The notes: generated by a model not told the origin, from the sequence alone. Shown: positions 25,799-35,825, counted from the first letter of the stretch. The stretch: DNA of 64,000 bases from Ignavibacterium sp. (GCA_018335755.1 JAGXRK010000027.1:1-64000); one strand, 5' to 3'. Numbers and translations are program-made.

Positions 25799-25970
25799 AG
25801 GAGTACTGCACCGAATCAAATTCTATTTTGATTTCAGAATAAAGATTAACGATTGCTGATCTGTGAAGTGAAAGTAAAAATCATAAATCTTAATTCGTTA
25901 ATCCTTGTTCTTAAATCAATTGTTTTTAAAACTTATTTGGACTAAAGTCCGATTGGTTGGTTATTATTCT

Positions 25971-25996
25971 TAGCCCCGACTTAAAAGTCGGGGCTA
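25971..25996. terminator. Perfect 12-bp GC-rich hairpin between convergent genes
   Basis: TAGCCCCGACTT (25971-25982) and AAGTCGGGGCTA (25985-25996) are exact inverted repeats with a two-base loop. A smaller hairpin, GGACTAAAGTCC, lies just upstream (25939-25950). The site sits between pepP (plus) and the DUF885 gene (minus), both ending toward it, so it could stop transcription from both sides. There is no strong T-run, and it may instead be a dispersed palindrome. Confidence 0.6.
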
Positions 25997-26032
25997 CTTA
26001 ATATTAGATTTCTTAAAAACGATTTACGCTCC

Positions 26033-27346
26033 TTACTGAAGCGAAGCGGGGGTATAAGGTTTAGATAATAAATCTTCAAACAATCTCCAGCGTTTAACAG
26101 GATTATCAGCAGTTCCGCCGTTTCTTTCAATGTATGCTCGTACAAGGTCCAGTCCGTAGCTGTAATTGATTATGTAAGCGCGATACTTATCAAAGAAAGT
26201 AATATTCCTCTCCGCATTTTCTTTGGATCGCAGTCCATATCTCTGAAGCCAGGCGATAGTTTCATCTTTTGTCCAATTTTCATCAAGATAATTTCTTGCT
26301 GCTTCTGTTGAGGAATAATTAAGCTTGTTCTGAAGTTCCAGAACCTTGTAATACAATTCGGTGTTGTCGGGATTAAGTCCAGTCAGCGGGAATAACACTT
26401 CTTTCTCAAACTCAATTCTTGAATTACCGGGAAATGCAACATCAATTCCGTAATTGGCGGTTCCTTCAGCAATTAAGGATTGCGGACTAAACAAAGCATA
26501 AACAGTAAACTCAATCCAGCCTCTTTCTTTTGCAAGTTTATTTTCGAGCAAGGCGTTATAAACGTGATGACCGGGATAGCCCTCGTGAGCGGCAAGATCA
26601 ATTGCCCTATCAATATATATCGGCAGATCAGTATTAACCTGTATTAAGCTGAAGCTGTTTCCTTTATACCAGTTATAGGCTCCCCACGGTTTATTCTTCA
26701 CATACTCTACTTTGAAACTTTCATTTTCCGGAAGCTTTATCTGCTGAAGAGTTCTTTTTCTGCATTCCTCAATTGCCGCATTGAAAACATTGTCAATCCT
26801 GTCTTCCGGAATTATAAAAGCTGATTTGAAGTTTAGTAGCCTTTCATCGACAGCACCTTTGCCGGGCAGGATTTTATCAAGTTCATTAATTATATTCTCA
26901 AAGTATTCATTAGTGTATGATGGAACCTGAACATCGTAGAGTGCGGTAGTTTCCTGATCAAAGGGAAGATTTATTCCTCTCAACATCATAACACGTGTTT
27001 TTGCTGCAAGAAGCTGCTTGTAGAGATAGCGGTATCGCATTGTAAGCAGTTCATCTGCCTTATACTGTGCAAGCTGTTCGAGTTCGTTTAGCAGCCTGTC
27101 AACTTCATCATTCAGATCATTAACAACTGTTGAATCCGCTTCTGCGGATTCATTTTCCGGTTTCCATTCCTCAGGTCCGAAATAAGCATCAACAAAATCG
27201 GCATCATATACGCCTATCTTCAAAACCAGTTTAACATAATCTTCTGCAATTTTATTCATTTGAGTTTCCAATTCTCCGGTTGATTTTTTCTCCCCGCAGG
27301 AGAGGAGTATCAGAAATGCACATAACAATAATACTTTTAACTTCAT
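26033..27346 (-). CDS. DUF885-family lipoprotein (putative metallopeptidase)
   Basis: A 437-residue exported lipoprotein with lipobox LLSCGEK after a short signal peptide. The body matches DUF885: a helical protein with the zinc-binding-like motif HEGYPGHH (in DLAAHEGYPGHHVYNALL), SLIAEGTANYGIDVAFPG carrying a downstream Glu, and RLLNFKSAFIIPEDRI. HExxPGHH plus a distal Glu suggests a gluzincin-type peptidase, but substrates are unknown. The ATG at 27346 follows AAAGGAAA; a TTG/ATG extension 51 bases upstream would spoil the signal peptide and overlap the next gene. It follows the small membrane protein gene by 10 bp. Confidence 0.85.
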   Translation of the reverse strand: MKLKVLLLCAFLILLSCGEKKSTGELETQMNKIAEDYVKLVLKIGVYDADFVDAYFGPEEWKPENESAEADSTVVNDLNDEVDRLLNELEQLAQYKADELLTMRYRYLYKQLLAAKTRVMMLRGINLPFDQETTALYDVQVPSYTNEYFENIINELDKILPGKGAVDERLLNFKSAFIIPEDRIDNVFNAAIEECRKRTLQQIKLPENESFKVEYVKNKPWGAYNWYKGNSFSLIQVNTDLPIYIDRAIDLAAHEGYPGHHVYNALLENKLAKERGWIEFTVYALFSPQSLIAEGTANYGIDVAFPGNSRIEFEKEVLFPLTGLNPDNTELYYKVLELQNKLNYSSTEAARNYLDENWTKDETIAWLQRYGLRSKENAERNITFFDKYRAYIINYSYGLDLVRAYIERNGGTADNPVKRWRLFEDLLSKPYTPASLQ

Positions 27347-27356
27347 ATTTTTTCCT

Positions 27357-27722
27357 TTACTTTCTTCTTCTCGCATCAATAAACGATCTGACAGCAAAAA
27401 TTAAAAATATCAGACAAAGTAGTGCCATAATTGCCTGAACGGTGATTGCCGAACCTCTTTCAAACTGTTCGCCGCCAATCATCCTGAAGAATTTTATAAG
27501 TCCGCCAACAGTTCCGCCGAAGCCAAGCAAAGCAAGCACTGCGGCTCCGTGCATTGCGTGCTTCAAATACTTTTCATTCTGTGCAACCCAGCCAAGTATC
27601 AACATCGGCAATCCAAGAAAAGCGGGAATAAGCGCGGTAATGCTTTCACTGCTGATACCGAAGTAAGCGACCAAGCCAAGTATGATAAAGATAACACCAA
27701 ACAACATTGCTACTCTGGGCAT
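27357..27722 (-). CDS. Small four-helix membrane protein, unknown function
   Basis: A 121-residue inner-membrane protein with four hydrophobic segments (about 5-22, 31-48, 58-76 and 91-111) and a basic C-terminus (RRRK). The region between helices 3 and 4 is Gly-rich (GFGGTVGGLIKFF). No family was recognised with confidence; it looks like small conserved membrane proteins seen in Bacteroidota. It is 10 bp upstream of the DUF885 lipoprotein gene and is probably co-transcribed with it. Confidence 0.75.
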   Translation of the reverse strand: MPRVAMLFGVIFIILGLVAYFGISSESITALIPAFLGLPMLILGWVAQNEKYLKHAMHGAAVLALLGFGGTVGGLIKFFRMIGGEQFERGSAITVQAIMALLCLIFLIFAVRSFIDARRRK

Positions 27723-27861
27723 ATAATCTCCAATAATTATTTTTTTGTTTTTGCGAAGTTAATGAAATGGGAGGAAATAATGATTTTCAATTTTGAAATT
27801 GTGTGAGGTTTTAATACTCATTCAAATTCAGTTTTATTATCCAAAGATTGATCTGTCCAGT

Positions 27862-28044
27862 TTACTTCAACCACTTACTAAGCTTTTCCTTAGCTACTAA
27901 TGTGGATTGTACTTTGCCCTTTCTGCTTTGTTTTAATCCAATCTCCACTTTATGCAACAATATTATTCTGTCAATCAAATCATCCAAAGAAAACTTCTCG
28001 GGCAATTCCTGAATTGTCTGTAAAACCTTTTCTTTTTCAAGCAT
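27862..28044 (-). CDS. Small antitoxin-like protein without a visible toxin
   Basis: A 60-residue protein of the type MLEKEKVLQTIQELPEKFSLDDLIDRI, with two amphipathic helices, a short KSRKGKVQST-like link (QSRKGKV) and a basic tail (KLSKWLK). This layout resembles antitoxins that precede RelE/ParE toxins (often ending in a VxxxKxxLxKWL-like pattern). No toxin-like gene follows: the downstream region on the minus strand is the small membrane protein gene. It is either an orphan antitoxin or an unrelated small protein. Confidence 0.6.
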   Translation of the reverse strand: MLEKEKVLQTIQELPEKFSLDDLIDRIILLHKVEIGLKQSRKGKVQSTLVAKEKLSKWLK

Positions 28045-28167
28045 AATTATTTATTAGTTAAGAGTTGATATTTAATTACTTCTTAAATAAATATATCAAT
28101 AAACAGGAAATAAAACCATATCAATTATAACGCTTATAGAACTTTTACGTAATAAGAAATGTAATTG

Positions 28168-29112
28168 TTATCGGATGTTAAGGGAAAAAATAACAGCCAT
28201 ATCCCAAATCTTTTCTGTGGCTTCCTTATCATAGGCGTACTTAGGAATATAATTGAAGGATAAAAGCTCTTTTGTCTTAGCAAGTCCTTTGTCGTGTTGA
28301 GCTGCAGGCATAACATGATTATGTTTATTTATTGCTTGTCCAGTAATATTAACAAACTCATCAGAGGTACAGATATGATAATAACAATCAGCCAATCTTT
28401 CCGGCATCAGTGAAAACGGCTGCTTGATCATTGCTATAATTCGGTAACTTAAACTCATCTTGCGCATTGTTTCTATTGCAATTTTTACTCCGGGTATGAT
28501 GATTGCATTCACTTTAATTCCCAACGACTTGTATTCCTCCGCCATTTTGAAGGTGAGCATCAGCAAAGCCATCTTAGAATCACCGTACATTTTATAAACA
28601 CTGTATTTTCTCGTGTCTTTATACTCTCCCCGAAGATTATCAAGCTCAATTTTGCGTTTGGGATCAAAGAAGTGCATTATGTTTTCGGTACAGGCATTAA
28701 GGATACGCGGGTCGCCGGAAAGTGCAAGAACATCTTTTAATAACTCAATCATTAAAAAAGGTCCAAATGTATTTGTAGCAAAAGTTAATTCAATTCCGTC
28801 AGGACTGAGCTGATACAGCTTCTTACCGTGCTCAAAGAATGCTGCATTATTAATCAGCACATTTAATTTTTTATGCCTGGTTTTAAACTCAGAACAAAAT
28901 TTGCGGATTGAGTCGAATGAGGAAACATCAAGCTGCATCAGCTCAACAGTTTTAACCGGTGAAGAATTAAATGCTTCATTAAAAGCTTCCTGACTTCTTT
29001 CAATGCTTCGGCAAGCCATAACAACTTTGTGACCTGCTGAGGCAAACTTAATCGCTGCAGCTTTTCCTATACCTGTGTTTGCGCCTGTTATGATTACGGT
29101 TTTGGGAATCAC
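28168..29112 (-). CDS. Short-chain dehydrogenase/reductase (retinol-dehydrogenase-like)
   Basis: A 314-residue SDR oxidoreductase. It has the nucleotide-binding motif TGANTGIG, the NNAAFFEHG segment (NNAG-like), LNACTEN with the strand before the catalytic Ser region, and the YSVYKMYGDSKMALLM pair giving Tyr and Lys (Y-x3-K). It resembles human RDH/WW-domain oxidoreductase-like SDRs more than fatty-acid reductases; the substrate is unknown. The start is a GTG at 29112 that overlaps the stop of the upstream DUF1697 gene as GTGA. A TTG 21 bases upstream is an alternative. Confidence 0.85.
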   Translation of the reverse strand: MIPKTVIITGANTGIGKAAAIKFASAGHKVVMACRSIERSQEAFNEAFNSSPVKTVELMQLDVSSFDSIRKFCSEFKTRHKKLNVLINNAAFFEHGKKLYQLSPDGIELTFATNTFGPFLMIELLKDVLALSGDPRILNACTENIMHFFDPKRKIELDNLRGEYKDTRKYSVYKMYGDSKMALLMLTFKMAEEYKSLGIKVNAIIIPGVKIAIETMRKMSLSYRIIAMIKQPFSLMPERLADCYYHICTSDEFVNITGQAINKHNHVMPAAQHDKGLAKTKELLSFNYIPKYAYDKEATEKIWDMAVIFSLNIR

Positions 29113-29651
29113 GATTTGTTTGACAACTCCCAAAGTTTATTAATTGTTTTCAAGTTTCTCGTGGTCGCATCAACTTTCAATTTGCTTTCAAACAGATTGT
29201 TGCTAAGCTTTACTTTTCCAGCACCATTCGGGAAATGCAGATAAATAATCTTTTGGTCGATAATATATTCTTCCGGCGAATAGTTAATGGCACCAAGTTT
29301 ATTAATATTTTCTTCCGAAGGTGTATCAGAAAGGAACGTAACATATAATCTTTCAATAGCCATTATCTTTTTAATAAATGGATTGTTTTCCAAAATATAT
29401 TCTAGCACTTCAGGTGTAATAACTATTACCACAGCATCAAAACCAAACTTTTTTCTGATAGCTGTTGAAATTATACTTTCAAGCTTGTCGAGGGACTTCT
29501 CCTTTGAAGAAAATATTACATTACCGCTTTGTATATAAGTCTGCACATTTTGAAATCCCAGAGCCTCAAAAAGTTCTTTCAGGTCTGTCATTTTAATTAG
29601 CTTCTGACCGCTTACATTTATTCCCCGAAGCAAAGCAATATACGTTGGCAT
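29109..29651 (-). CDS. DUF1697 domain protein
   Basis: A 180-residue cytosolic protein with the DUF1697 layout: an N-terminal MPTYIALLRGINVSGQKLIKM strand-loop (key RGINV), LKELFEALGFQNVQTYIQSGNVIFSS, a middle ferredoxin-like half (VVIVITPEVLEYILENNPF) and the conserved tail LFESKLKVDATTRNLKT with Arg-Asn. Its biochemical role is not established. It overlaps the SDR gene by four bases, so the two are translationally coupled. Confidence 0.92.
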   Translation of the reverse strand: MPTYIALLRGINVSGQKLIKMTDLKELFEALGFQNVQTYIQSGNVIFSSKEKSLDKLESIISTAIRKKFGFDAVVIVITPEVLEYILENNPFIKKIMAIERLYVTFLSDTPSEENINKLGAINYSPEEYIIDQKIIYLHFPNGAGKVKLSNNLFESKLKVDATTRNLKTINKLWELSNKS

Positions 29652-29670
29652 AAATTACTTACCAGAAGGT

Positions 29671-32052
29671 TTATTCAACTTTTAAAATCACATAGCCGAT
29701 TTTATCAACAAGAACAGAGAGTTCACTAAGCTTGATATCATATTCTTTCCCGCTTATCAAATCCGTTGCCTTTGAAAGTTTATACTCCTTCGGAAATTTC
29801 AAATCAACTTTTTGTCTGTCCTCGCTTTTGTTTATTACAGTAATTATTCTTTCATTCATATCAGAACGAAGGTAAGCATAAATATTTTTATCAGCCTGCA
29901 AAGTATAAAAATCACCGTACCGTAATGCAGAATGATTTTTACGTAAGTGAATAAGATTACTTACGTCTTCAAGATTTTGTTTTTCACGATAGTTAAGATC
30001 ATCACCGAAACGCATCATTCTTCTGTTATCAGGATCGGCTGCGCCTGTCATACCGATTTCATCGCCATAATAAATTACAGGTACGCCGGGAATTGTAAGT
30101 ATATATGCAAGATGAATTTTGAGCTTATCATAGCTCGATGGATTATCAACCTGCGGCGGATTTGTCCATCCGATTTCAATTGCTTGGCCGCTGTTCAGTT
30201 CCAGATCACCGTCTGCATAAGCCATGTAACGGTTTTTATCGTGACTATCTGCAAGATTTCCCATCAGATGATTTACACCATACACCTGGAATGTTTTGTT
30301 CATTGTAAGATCAAGCATTTCAAATGAATTTTCAGGATAGAGAAACACCGGGAGAGCAACATCATAAAGATTGAAATTAAATTGAGAACTTAACTGTCCG
30401 TTATTAACATAAGAGCTTATAAGATCAAATCCTCCGAAAGTTTCGCCGATTTGATAAACCCTGGTATTATTCGGTACTTCAATTTCTTCTTTGATCTTTC
30501 GTGTAAGTGTTCGCCAGAAAGAATTTGGAACGTGTTTAACAGCATCGTGACGGAATCCGTGAGCACCGGTTTCTTTTAACCACCAGACAGCATTGTCAGT
30601 CATAAATTCAAGTGCTTCAAGCGATCCTTCATAATCAAATGAAGGCATGTAAGGTTCGAACCAGGTAGTCAATCTTTGTTCATCCCACAACCTTAAGTTT
30701 AATTTACCATCGGGAAGTTCAAGTTTACCAAACCAGTCTCGCGCAGTTTTCCATAAAGGATGTTCTTCGTGAACATGGTTGGCTACAAAGTCCAGTAGTA
30801 TTTCAATTCCATTGTCTTCGGCTATTTTTACAAGTTCTTTAGCAAGTTCCAATGTACCGAATTTTTCTTCAACCTCTGTTGATGAAACAGGCCAGTATCC
30901 ATGATAACCTGTGAAGTATCTGTGCGGAGCCGGATATTCCTGGAATGCGTTGTTTGTGTTGTCAACAATTGGCGATATCCAAAAAGTGTTTACTCCAAGC
31001 TTATTAAAATAGCCCTCTTCAATTTTATCAATAATTCCCTGAAGATCGCCGCCCTGGTAGTTTGCTTTGTAAGAAAGCTCAGGATGCTGAACCGGATTAT
31101 TAATTGTTGTATCACCATCATAAAAACGGTCAATCATAATTGAGTAAATAACATTATCGTGATGAGTCCGCTTACCTGCCTGACTAACAGGCAAACCATT
31201 GTGAAGCATCAGAGTCTGAAAATTTGTTAGATTGCCCGATTTGTTAACGGCAACTCTAAGAGTATGATCGCCGGTCAGATATTTTTTATCAAGCATTATC
31301 CTTATAGTATTTCGGGCAATTGAAAAACTGCTTTCTTTTAAAAGATAGTTATCCAATAAAGCAATTACTTCGGATCGTTTAACCATATCGCTTTTCCCGT
31401 CGCTATCGAAAAAGTAATCGGCAAACAAATGATTTTCAGTTATTTCCAATCCAAGATTGTGAAGGTAAACTTTGTCTTCAGCAGATTGTTCAATAACAAT
31501 AACAGAATTATAATCGCCCATTCCATTGGGCACATAAACCGGATTAAGTGAATCAATTATTTCTTTTCCATCAACAAAAAATTTATACTCATATCTTCCC
31601 GGGTCAAGCGGAATATCTACACGAAAAACTCCCGGTTCGGTTTCAGTCATCGGAACATTCTGTCTGTTCCAGCTATTGAATTGTCCAAATAAATTTACCG
31701 TTTCTGGTTTTTCCTTTGTTACATAAGTGAATTGATAATTCTGAGATTTTCTGATTACCACAGGAATAAAGTAATCCCGCGCATCAAGTGTAAATTCAAT
31801 AAGGTATAATCCCGGCTGATCAGTTTTCGGAGATAAAGTGAGATTCATGGTAAGTTTATCATATGTAACATTGATGAATCTGTTTTCATAAAATTTCGCA
31901 GATGAATAGTCTTTTACATAAAAAAGGTCACTCAATAAAACTGTAACGGGATTGGATTCAGAAAGATTTACAGGTTGAATTATTTCCCTGATAGGTTGTG
32001 CAGTGATTATTGTAATAAATAATATCGCTGAAAGCAGAATATTCTTAATCAT
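29671..32052 (-). CDS. Exported alpha-amylase-family glycoside hydrolase (neopullulanase/cyclomaltodextrinase-like)
   Basis: A ~793-residue exported GH13 enzyme. A signal peptide (cleavage near TAQ) is followed by an N-terminal beta domain, a CBM48/AMPK-like carbohydrate-binding module (~95-180, VNLFGQFNSWNRQNVPM and GRYEYKFFVDGKEI), then the GH13 barrel. Catalytic regions are DFVANHVHEEH, GFRHDAVKHV with nucleophile Asp, QIGETFGG with acid/base Glu, and LADSHDKNR with the transition-state Asp, plus VPVIYYGDEIGM. It should cut alpha-glucans in the periplasm or outside. ATG at 32052 gives the cleanest signal peptide. There is no sus-type gene beside it. Confidence 0.92.
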   Translation of the reverse strand: MIKNILLSAILFITIITAQPIREIIQPVNLSESNPVTVLLSDLFYVKDYSSAKFYENRFINVTYDKLTMNLTLSPKTDQPGLYLIEFTLDARDYFIPVVIRKSQNYQFTYVTKEKPETVNLFGQFNSWNRQNVPMTETEPGVFRVDIPLDPGRYEYKFFVDGKEIIDSLNPVYVPNGMGDYNSVIVIEQSAEDKVYLHNLGLEITENHLFADYFFDSDGKSDMVKRSEVIALLDNYLLKESSFSIARNTIRIMLDKKYLTGDHTLRVAVNKSGNLTNFQTLMLHNGLPVSQAGKRTHHDNVIYSIMIDRFYDGDTTINNPVQHPELSYKANYQGGDLQGIIDKIEEGYFNKLGVNTFWISPIVDNTNNAFQEYPAPHRYFTGYHGYWPVSSTEVEEKFGTLELAKELVKIAEDNGIEILLDFVANHVHEEHPLWKTARDWFGKLELPDGKLNLRLWDEQRLTTWFEPYMPSFDYEGSLEALEFMTDNAVWWLKETGAHGFRHDAVKHVPNSFWRTLTRKIKEEIEVPNNTRVYQIGETFGGFDLISSYVNNGQLSSQFNFNLYDVALPVFLYPENSFEMLDLTMNKTFQVYGVNHLMGNLADSHDKNRYMAYADGDLELNSGQAIEIGWTNPPQVDNPSSYDKLKIHLAYILTIPGVPVIYYGDEIGMTGAADPDNRRMMRFGDDLNYREKQNLEDVSNLIHLRKNHSALRYGDFYTLQADKNIYAYLRSDMNERIITVINKSEDRQKVDLKFPKEYKLSKATDLISGKEYDIKLSELSVLVDKIGYVILKVE

Positions 32053-32258
32053 GATTGATTCCAATAACTATTTTTATTGCTGTTAAATGTTAACCAAATT
32101 TAATAAAAGACCGGGAATTTTGAAGGCGAAAACAGACTGTTATCAATAATAAGTGAATTGAATAAAACCACTTTCTGCATAGATTAGATTTTTATTTGGT
32201 GAAGACGAAGCCGTAGGATTGTTTAGTAAAACATCTCTTCACTGCATTCCGATGAGCA

Positions 32259-34052
32259 TTAGGAATGGTTATCACCATTGTTATTTACCATATCAGGCTC
32301 TACCATTGCTTTATTTCTCTCACCTATCTGCTGACGCCACATAGCATAATAAAGTCCGCGTAACTCAAGCAGTTCTTCATGTTTTCCTGATTCAACAATA
32401 TTTCCTTTTTCAAGCACATATATCCGGTCAGAGTGCAGAACTGTTGAAAGTCTGTGTGCAATTAGAATTGTTATAAGTTCTTTCGATGCAGAAATATTTC
32501 TGATTGTGTTGGTTATTTCTTCTTCAGTTAAAGAATCTAGTGCAGAGGTTGCTTCATCAAAAACAAGCAGATCAGGTCGGCGCAGCAATGCTCTTGCAAT
32601 GGATAGTCTCTGCTTTTCACCGCCTGATACTTTAACCCCTCCTTCACCAATTACGGTTTCAAGCCCCTTATCAGCTCTTGCAAGGAGATTCTGACAAGCA
32701 GATTTGTTCAAGACTTCCAAACAGTCATTATCAGATGCAGATGGATTGACAAATAATAAGTTTTCTTTAATTGTTCCCGAAAATAATTGTGTGTCCTGAG
32801 TTACAAATCCAATTCGTTTTCGCAACTGGTCATAATCAATTTTATCTCCGGAGTTACCATTATACAAAATGTTTCCTTCCTGCGGATAATAAAGCCCAAC
32901 CAGAAGTTTTACCAAAGTTGTTTTACCAGAACCGGATGGACCAACAAATGCGATTGTTTCTCCCATTGTAGTATCAAAGGAAATTCTATCAATTGCTTTC
33001 ATTGATGCACTCTGGTGCTGAAAACTTACATCTCTAAACTCAAGGGTTCGGATAGCATCAATCTTAACAGGAGCATCAGGCTTTTTTTCAACCGGCATTT
33101 TAAGAATATCCTCAAAATTATTGAGCGATACCTCTGCTTCACGGTAAGTGTTAATGATTTCACCAAGACTCTGAAGCGGTCCGAATATGAAGAATGAATA
33201 AAGGAAAAGCGAGAAAAATTCCCCGACCGTAATTTGCTGAATGTAGATAAGATACAGCATAATAAAAATTATGCTTGTACGGATAAAGTTTACGGAGGTC
33301 CCTTGTATAAAGCTGAGTGTACGGATATAACGGACTTTTTTAAGTTCGAGCTTTAATATTTTTTCGGTGGTATTGTTCAGCCTGTTTATTTCCTGCTGAC
33401 CGAGTCCGAGACTTTTAACAAGCTCAATGTTCCGGAGGGATTCTGTAGTTGCACCTGCAAGCGTGGTTGTTTCAGAAACAATAACTTTCTGAATTTTCTT
33501 GATTCTTCTGCTCAGTATCGAACTTAGAATTCCAAGTAAAGGAATAGAAGAAAAAAATATAGGCGCAATAACCCAATAAACATTTATTGCATAAACCGTT
33601 ACAAATATTACTCCGACTAAAGTAGTAAATAAGGTGTTGATGCTTACAGAAATCAGTCGTTCAACATCTATCCGTACCTTCTGAAGTACACCTAAAGTTT
33701 TGCCACTTTTCTGATCTTCAAATGATGAGTATGGAAGTTCGAGAGAATGCTTTATTCCGTCTGAGTAAATTTCAGCGCCAAGTTTCTGAGTAATAACATT
33801 TACATAGTAATCCTGAAAGTTCTTCGCCACGCGGGATACAAATGCAACACCTACTGCTGCCAACAGAAGTAACCCGACGCCGCGGAAAAATTCCTCTGTG
33901 GTATATTGTGTAAATTTTGTAGCATACTTGTCAATTACAATACGGAATATCCACGGATCAAGCAGAGAAAATATCTGGTTGATTGCCGCAAGCAGTAATG
34001 CGAGCAAAACAAGTTTCCAGTAGTTTTTAAGGTATGAAAATAATAGCTTCAT
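32259..34052 (-). CDS. ABC exporter half-transporter
   Basis: A 597-residue type IV ABC exporter: six TM helices (~1-320) fused to an ATPase (~335-575). Motifs are Walker A GPSGSGKTT, Q-loop VTQDTQLFSG, signature VSGGEKQRLSIARA, Walker B LLVFDEATSALD and switch His LIAHRLS. It should function as a homodimer or with an unlinked partner; the substrate (lipid, peptide or drug) is not predictable. The C-terminus ends with an acidic Asn-rich tail. It is monocistronic with a 206-bp leader toward the amylase gene. Confidence 0.92.
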   Translation of the reverse strand: MKLLFSYLKNYWKLVLLALLLAAINQIFSLLDPWIFRIVIDKYATKFTQYTTEEFFRGVGLLLLAAVGVAFVSRVAKNFQDYYVNVITQKLGAEIYSDGIKHSLELPYSSFEDQKSGKTLGVLQKVRIDVERLISVSINTLFTTLVGVIFVTVYAINVYWVIAPIFFSSIPLLGILSSILSRRIKKIQKVIVSETTTLAGATTESLRNIELVKSLGLGQQEINRLNNTTEKILKLELKKVRYIRTLSFIQGTSVNFIRTSIIFIMLYLIYIQQITVGEFFSLFLYSFFIFGPLQSLGEIINTYREAEVSLNNFEDILKMPVEKKPDAPVKIDAIRTLEFRDVSFQHQSASMKAIDRISFDTTMGETIAFVGPSGSGKTTLVKLLVGLYYPQEGNILYNGNSGDKIDYDQLRKRIGFVTQDTQLFSGTIKENLLFVNPSASDNDCLEVLNKSACQNLLARADKGLETVIGEGGVKVSGGEKQRLSIARALLRRPDLLVFDEATSALDSLTEEEITNTIRNISASKELITILIAHRLSTVLHSDRIYVLEKGNIVESGKHEELLELRGLYYAMWRQQIGERNKAMVEPDMVNNNGDNHS

Positions 34053-34229
34053 TAAATGTGAAAATAAACATTGAGTAGGTAAATTAAAAAAGCCCGGCAG
34101 GATATTGAAAGATTAAATGATTCAGCGCACAGTCATAATTCTGCAAAGAAAATGATCCAGATAATTGAATTACTAAATTTAAATAATATTAGAGAACTAT
34201 CATTATTATATGTGTATAACAATTAAATG

Positions 34230-35825
34230 TCAGCGGATAAGCAATATTTTAACAATTCCGTGGTTGCTGCCTGCTTGCAATTTACCCAGATACAAACCAC
34301 TCGGCAAATCTCCCGCATCCCAGTTTATTGTGTGAAAACCAGCAGTGCGATATTCTGAAATAAGTGTTGTTATCTCTTCTCCAAGTATATTGTAAATCTT
34401 CATACCAACATCTGATGAATAAGGAAGGGTAAATGTAATATTTGTACTTGAGTTAAATGGATTTGGATAGGCAGGCAGAAGTTTAAATGCTGATGGAATA
34501 ATAGCTGTGCCCTGTACGGAAGTTGTTGAGTCCTGTGATAACTTAATAGTAAGTATATCAAAGTCTGTTCCCATTCCGCTTACCAGACTTTCGCCTGTTA
34601 AATATATATTCATATCTGCATCAACGTGAATATCGTAAGCGGCATTTATACTTAATGAACCTGAAACCGGTGGTTCGTGATACCTGTACTCAAATAACTG
34701 GTTGCCATCAGGATCATATTTTAGTATTATGTAATACGCATACTCGCTGCTGTTTGCTGATGACATATAAACATTACCAAATATATCCAGCGCAAGTCTT
34801 GGAGGATTTGTGGCAAACAGATGCGCTGCAATGTATTGCTTTGTCCACATAAGATTACCTTCATAATCATACTTAAATAACCTGTCTTCATTACCGTGAG
34901 ACCTTGCCGCTGCATATATATATCCTGACGGATCATTTATAATATCGTACCCTGCCATACCATACCCGCCTCCGGGAGGGAAACGTCTTTCCCAAAGTAA
35001 TTCTCCATCGGAACTATATTTAATTACTATACATTGTGCAGCTCCGTTTATTCCATCACTCCATCCGGTTACATATACATTGTTTCTATCGTCAACAGTA
35101 ATTGCATCTCCACTATCATAAGGCTGGCTTGGTGATGGTCCATTATATCTTCTTAACCACAATGTATCACCCGTGCTCCCTGAATATTTAATTGTGGCTA
35201 TATCATAGTCTGTCACCGTTCCTCTGCTTCTGCCCGTTACTATAACATCATCATTATTATCGATTACGATATCAGATATACGATCTTGTAAATTACCAGG
35301 ACCATTGTAAGTATGTGCCCATAATTGATTTCCTTCAGTATCATACTTTACTGTTGCATAATTGTTATTACTTTCTCCGGCAACATAAATACTTCCGTCC
35401 TTATCAATATCTATTCTATAACCTGCAGAGAATTGACCAAAACGCCTAAACCAGATTTCATTTCCATCCTTATCATATTTCATTGTACCCATAACAGATG
35501 TTCCGGTAACATAAACATTACCGGAATCATCTATTGCAATATCTCGCGCTACATCAAAACCATTCTCAGGTCCATTGAATAATCTAACCCATACTGTATC
35601 TCCTGATGGTGTATATTTGATTGTGATGTAATCTCTGTCAGTAATTGCTCCTAAACTTACACCAGTAACATAGATAAATCCCGAATCATCTACTGCGATA
35701 GCAAATCCTCTGTCACGTAGATTATCTATCCCATTATATCTTGCAGTCCATTCAAGATTAACCTGTGCACATACAGAAAAAGTAACTGTACAAAAAAAAT
35801 AACAAATAGTTCTTAACCTAATCAT
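34230..35825 (-). CDS. T9SS-sorted SBBP-repeat beta-propeller protein
   Basis: A ~531-residue secreted protein. A signal peptide (cleavage near VCAQ) is followed by about seven SBBP-type beta-propeller repeats with the recurring pattern VDDSGNVYVTG...ATIKYS..GDTLW, typical of calcium-binding-like propeller repeats. The last ~85 residues are a type IX sorting domain (AYPNPFNSSTNITF, IYNILGEEITTL). The ATG at 35825 is chosen for its GGAG ribosome site; an ATG 12 bases upstream is also in frame. It follows the copper-radical-oxidase-like gene by 20 bp, so they form one unit. Confidence 0.9.
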   Translation of the reverse strand: MIRLRTICYFFCTVTFSVCAQVNLEWTARYNGIDNLRDRGFAIAVDDSGFIYVTGVSLGAITDRDYITIKYTPSGDTVWVRLFNGPENGFDVARDIAIDDSGNVYVTGTSVMGTMKYDKDGNEIWFRRFGQFSAGYRIDIDKDGSIYVAGESNNNYATVKYDTEGNQLWAHTYNGPGNLQDRISDIVIDNNDDVIVTGRSRGTVTDYDIATIKYSGSTGDTLWLRRYNGPSPSQPYDSGDAITVDDRNNVYVTGWSDGINGAAQCIVIKYSSDGELLWERRFPPGGGYGMAGYDIINDPSGYIYAAARSHGNEDRLFKYDYEGNLMWTKQYIAAHLFATNPPRLALDIFGNVYMSSANSSEYAYYIILKYDPDGNQLFEYRYHEPPVSGSLSINAAYDIHVDADMNIYLTGESLVSGMGTDFDILTIKLSQDSTTSVQGTAIIPSAFKLLPAYPNPFNSSTNITFTLPYSSDVGMKIYNILGEEITTLISEYRTAGFHTINWDAGDLPSGLYLGKLQAGSNHGIVKILLIR

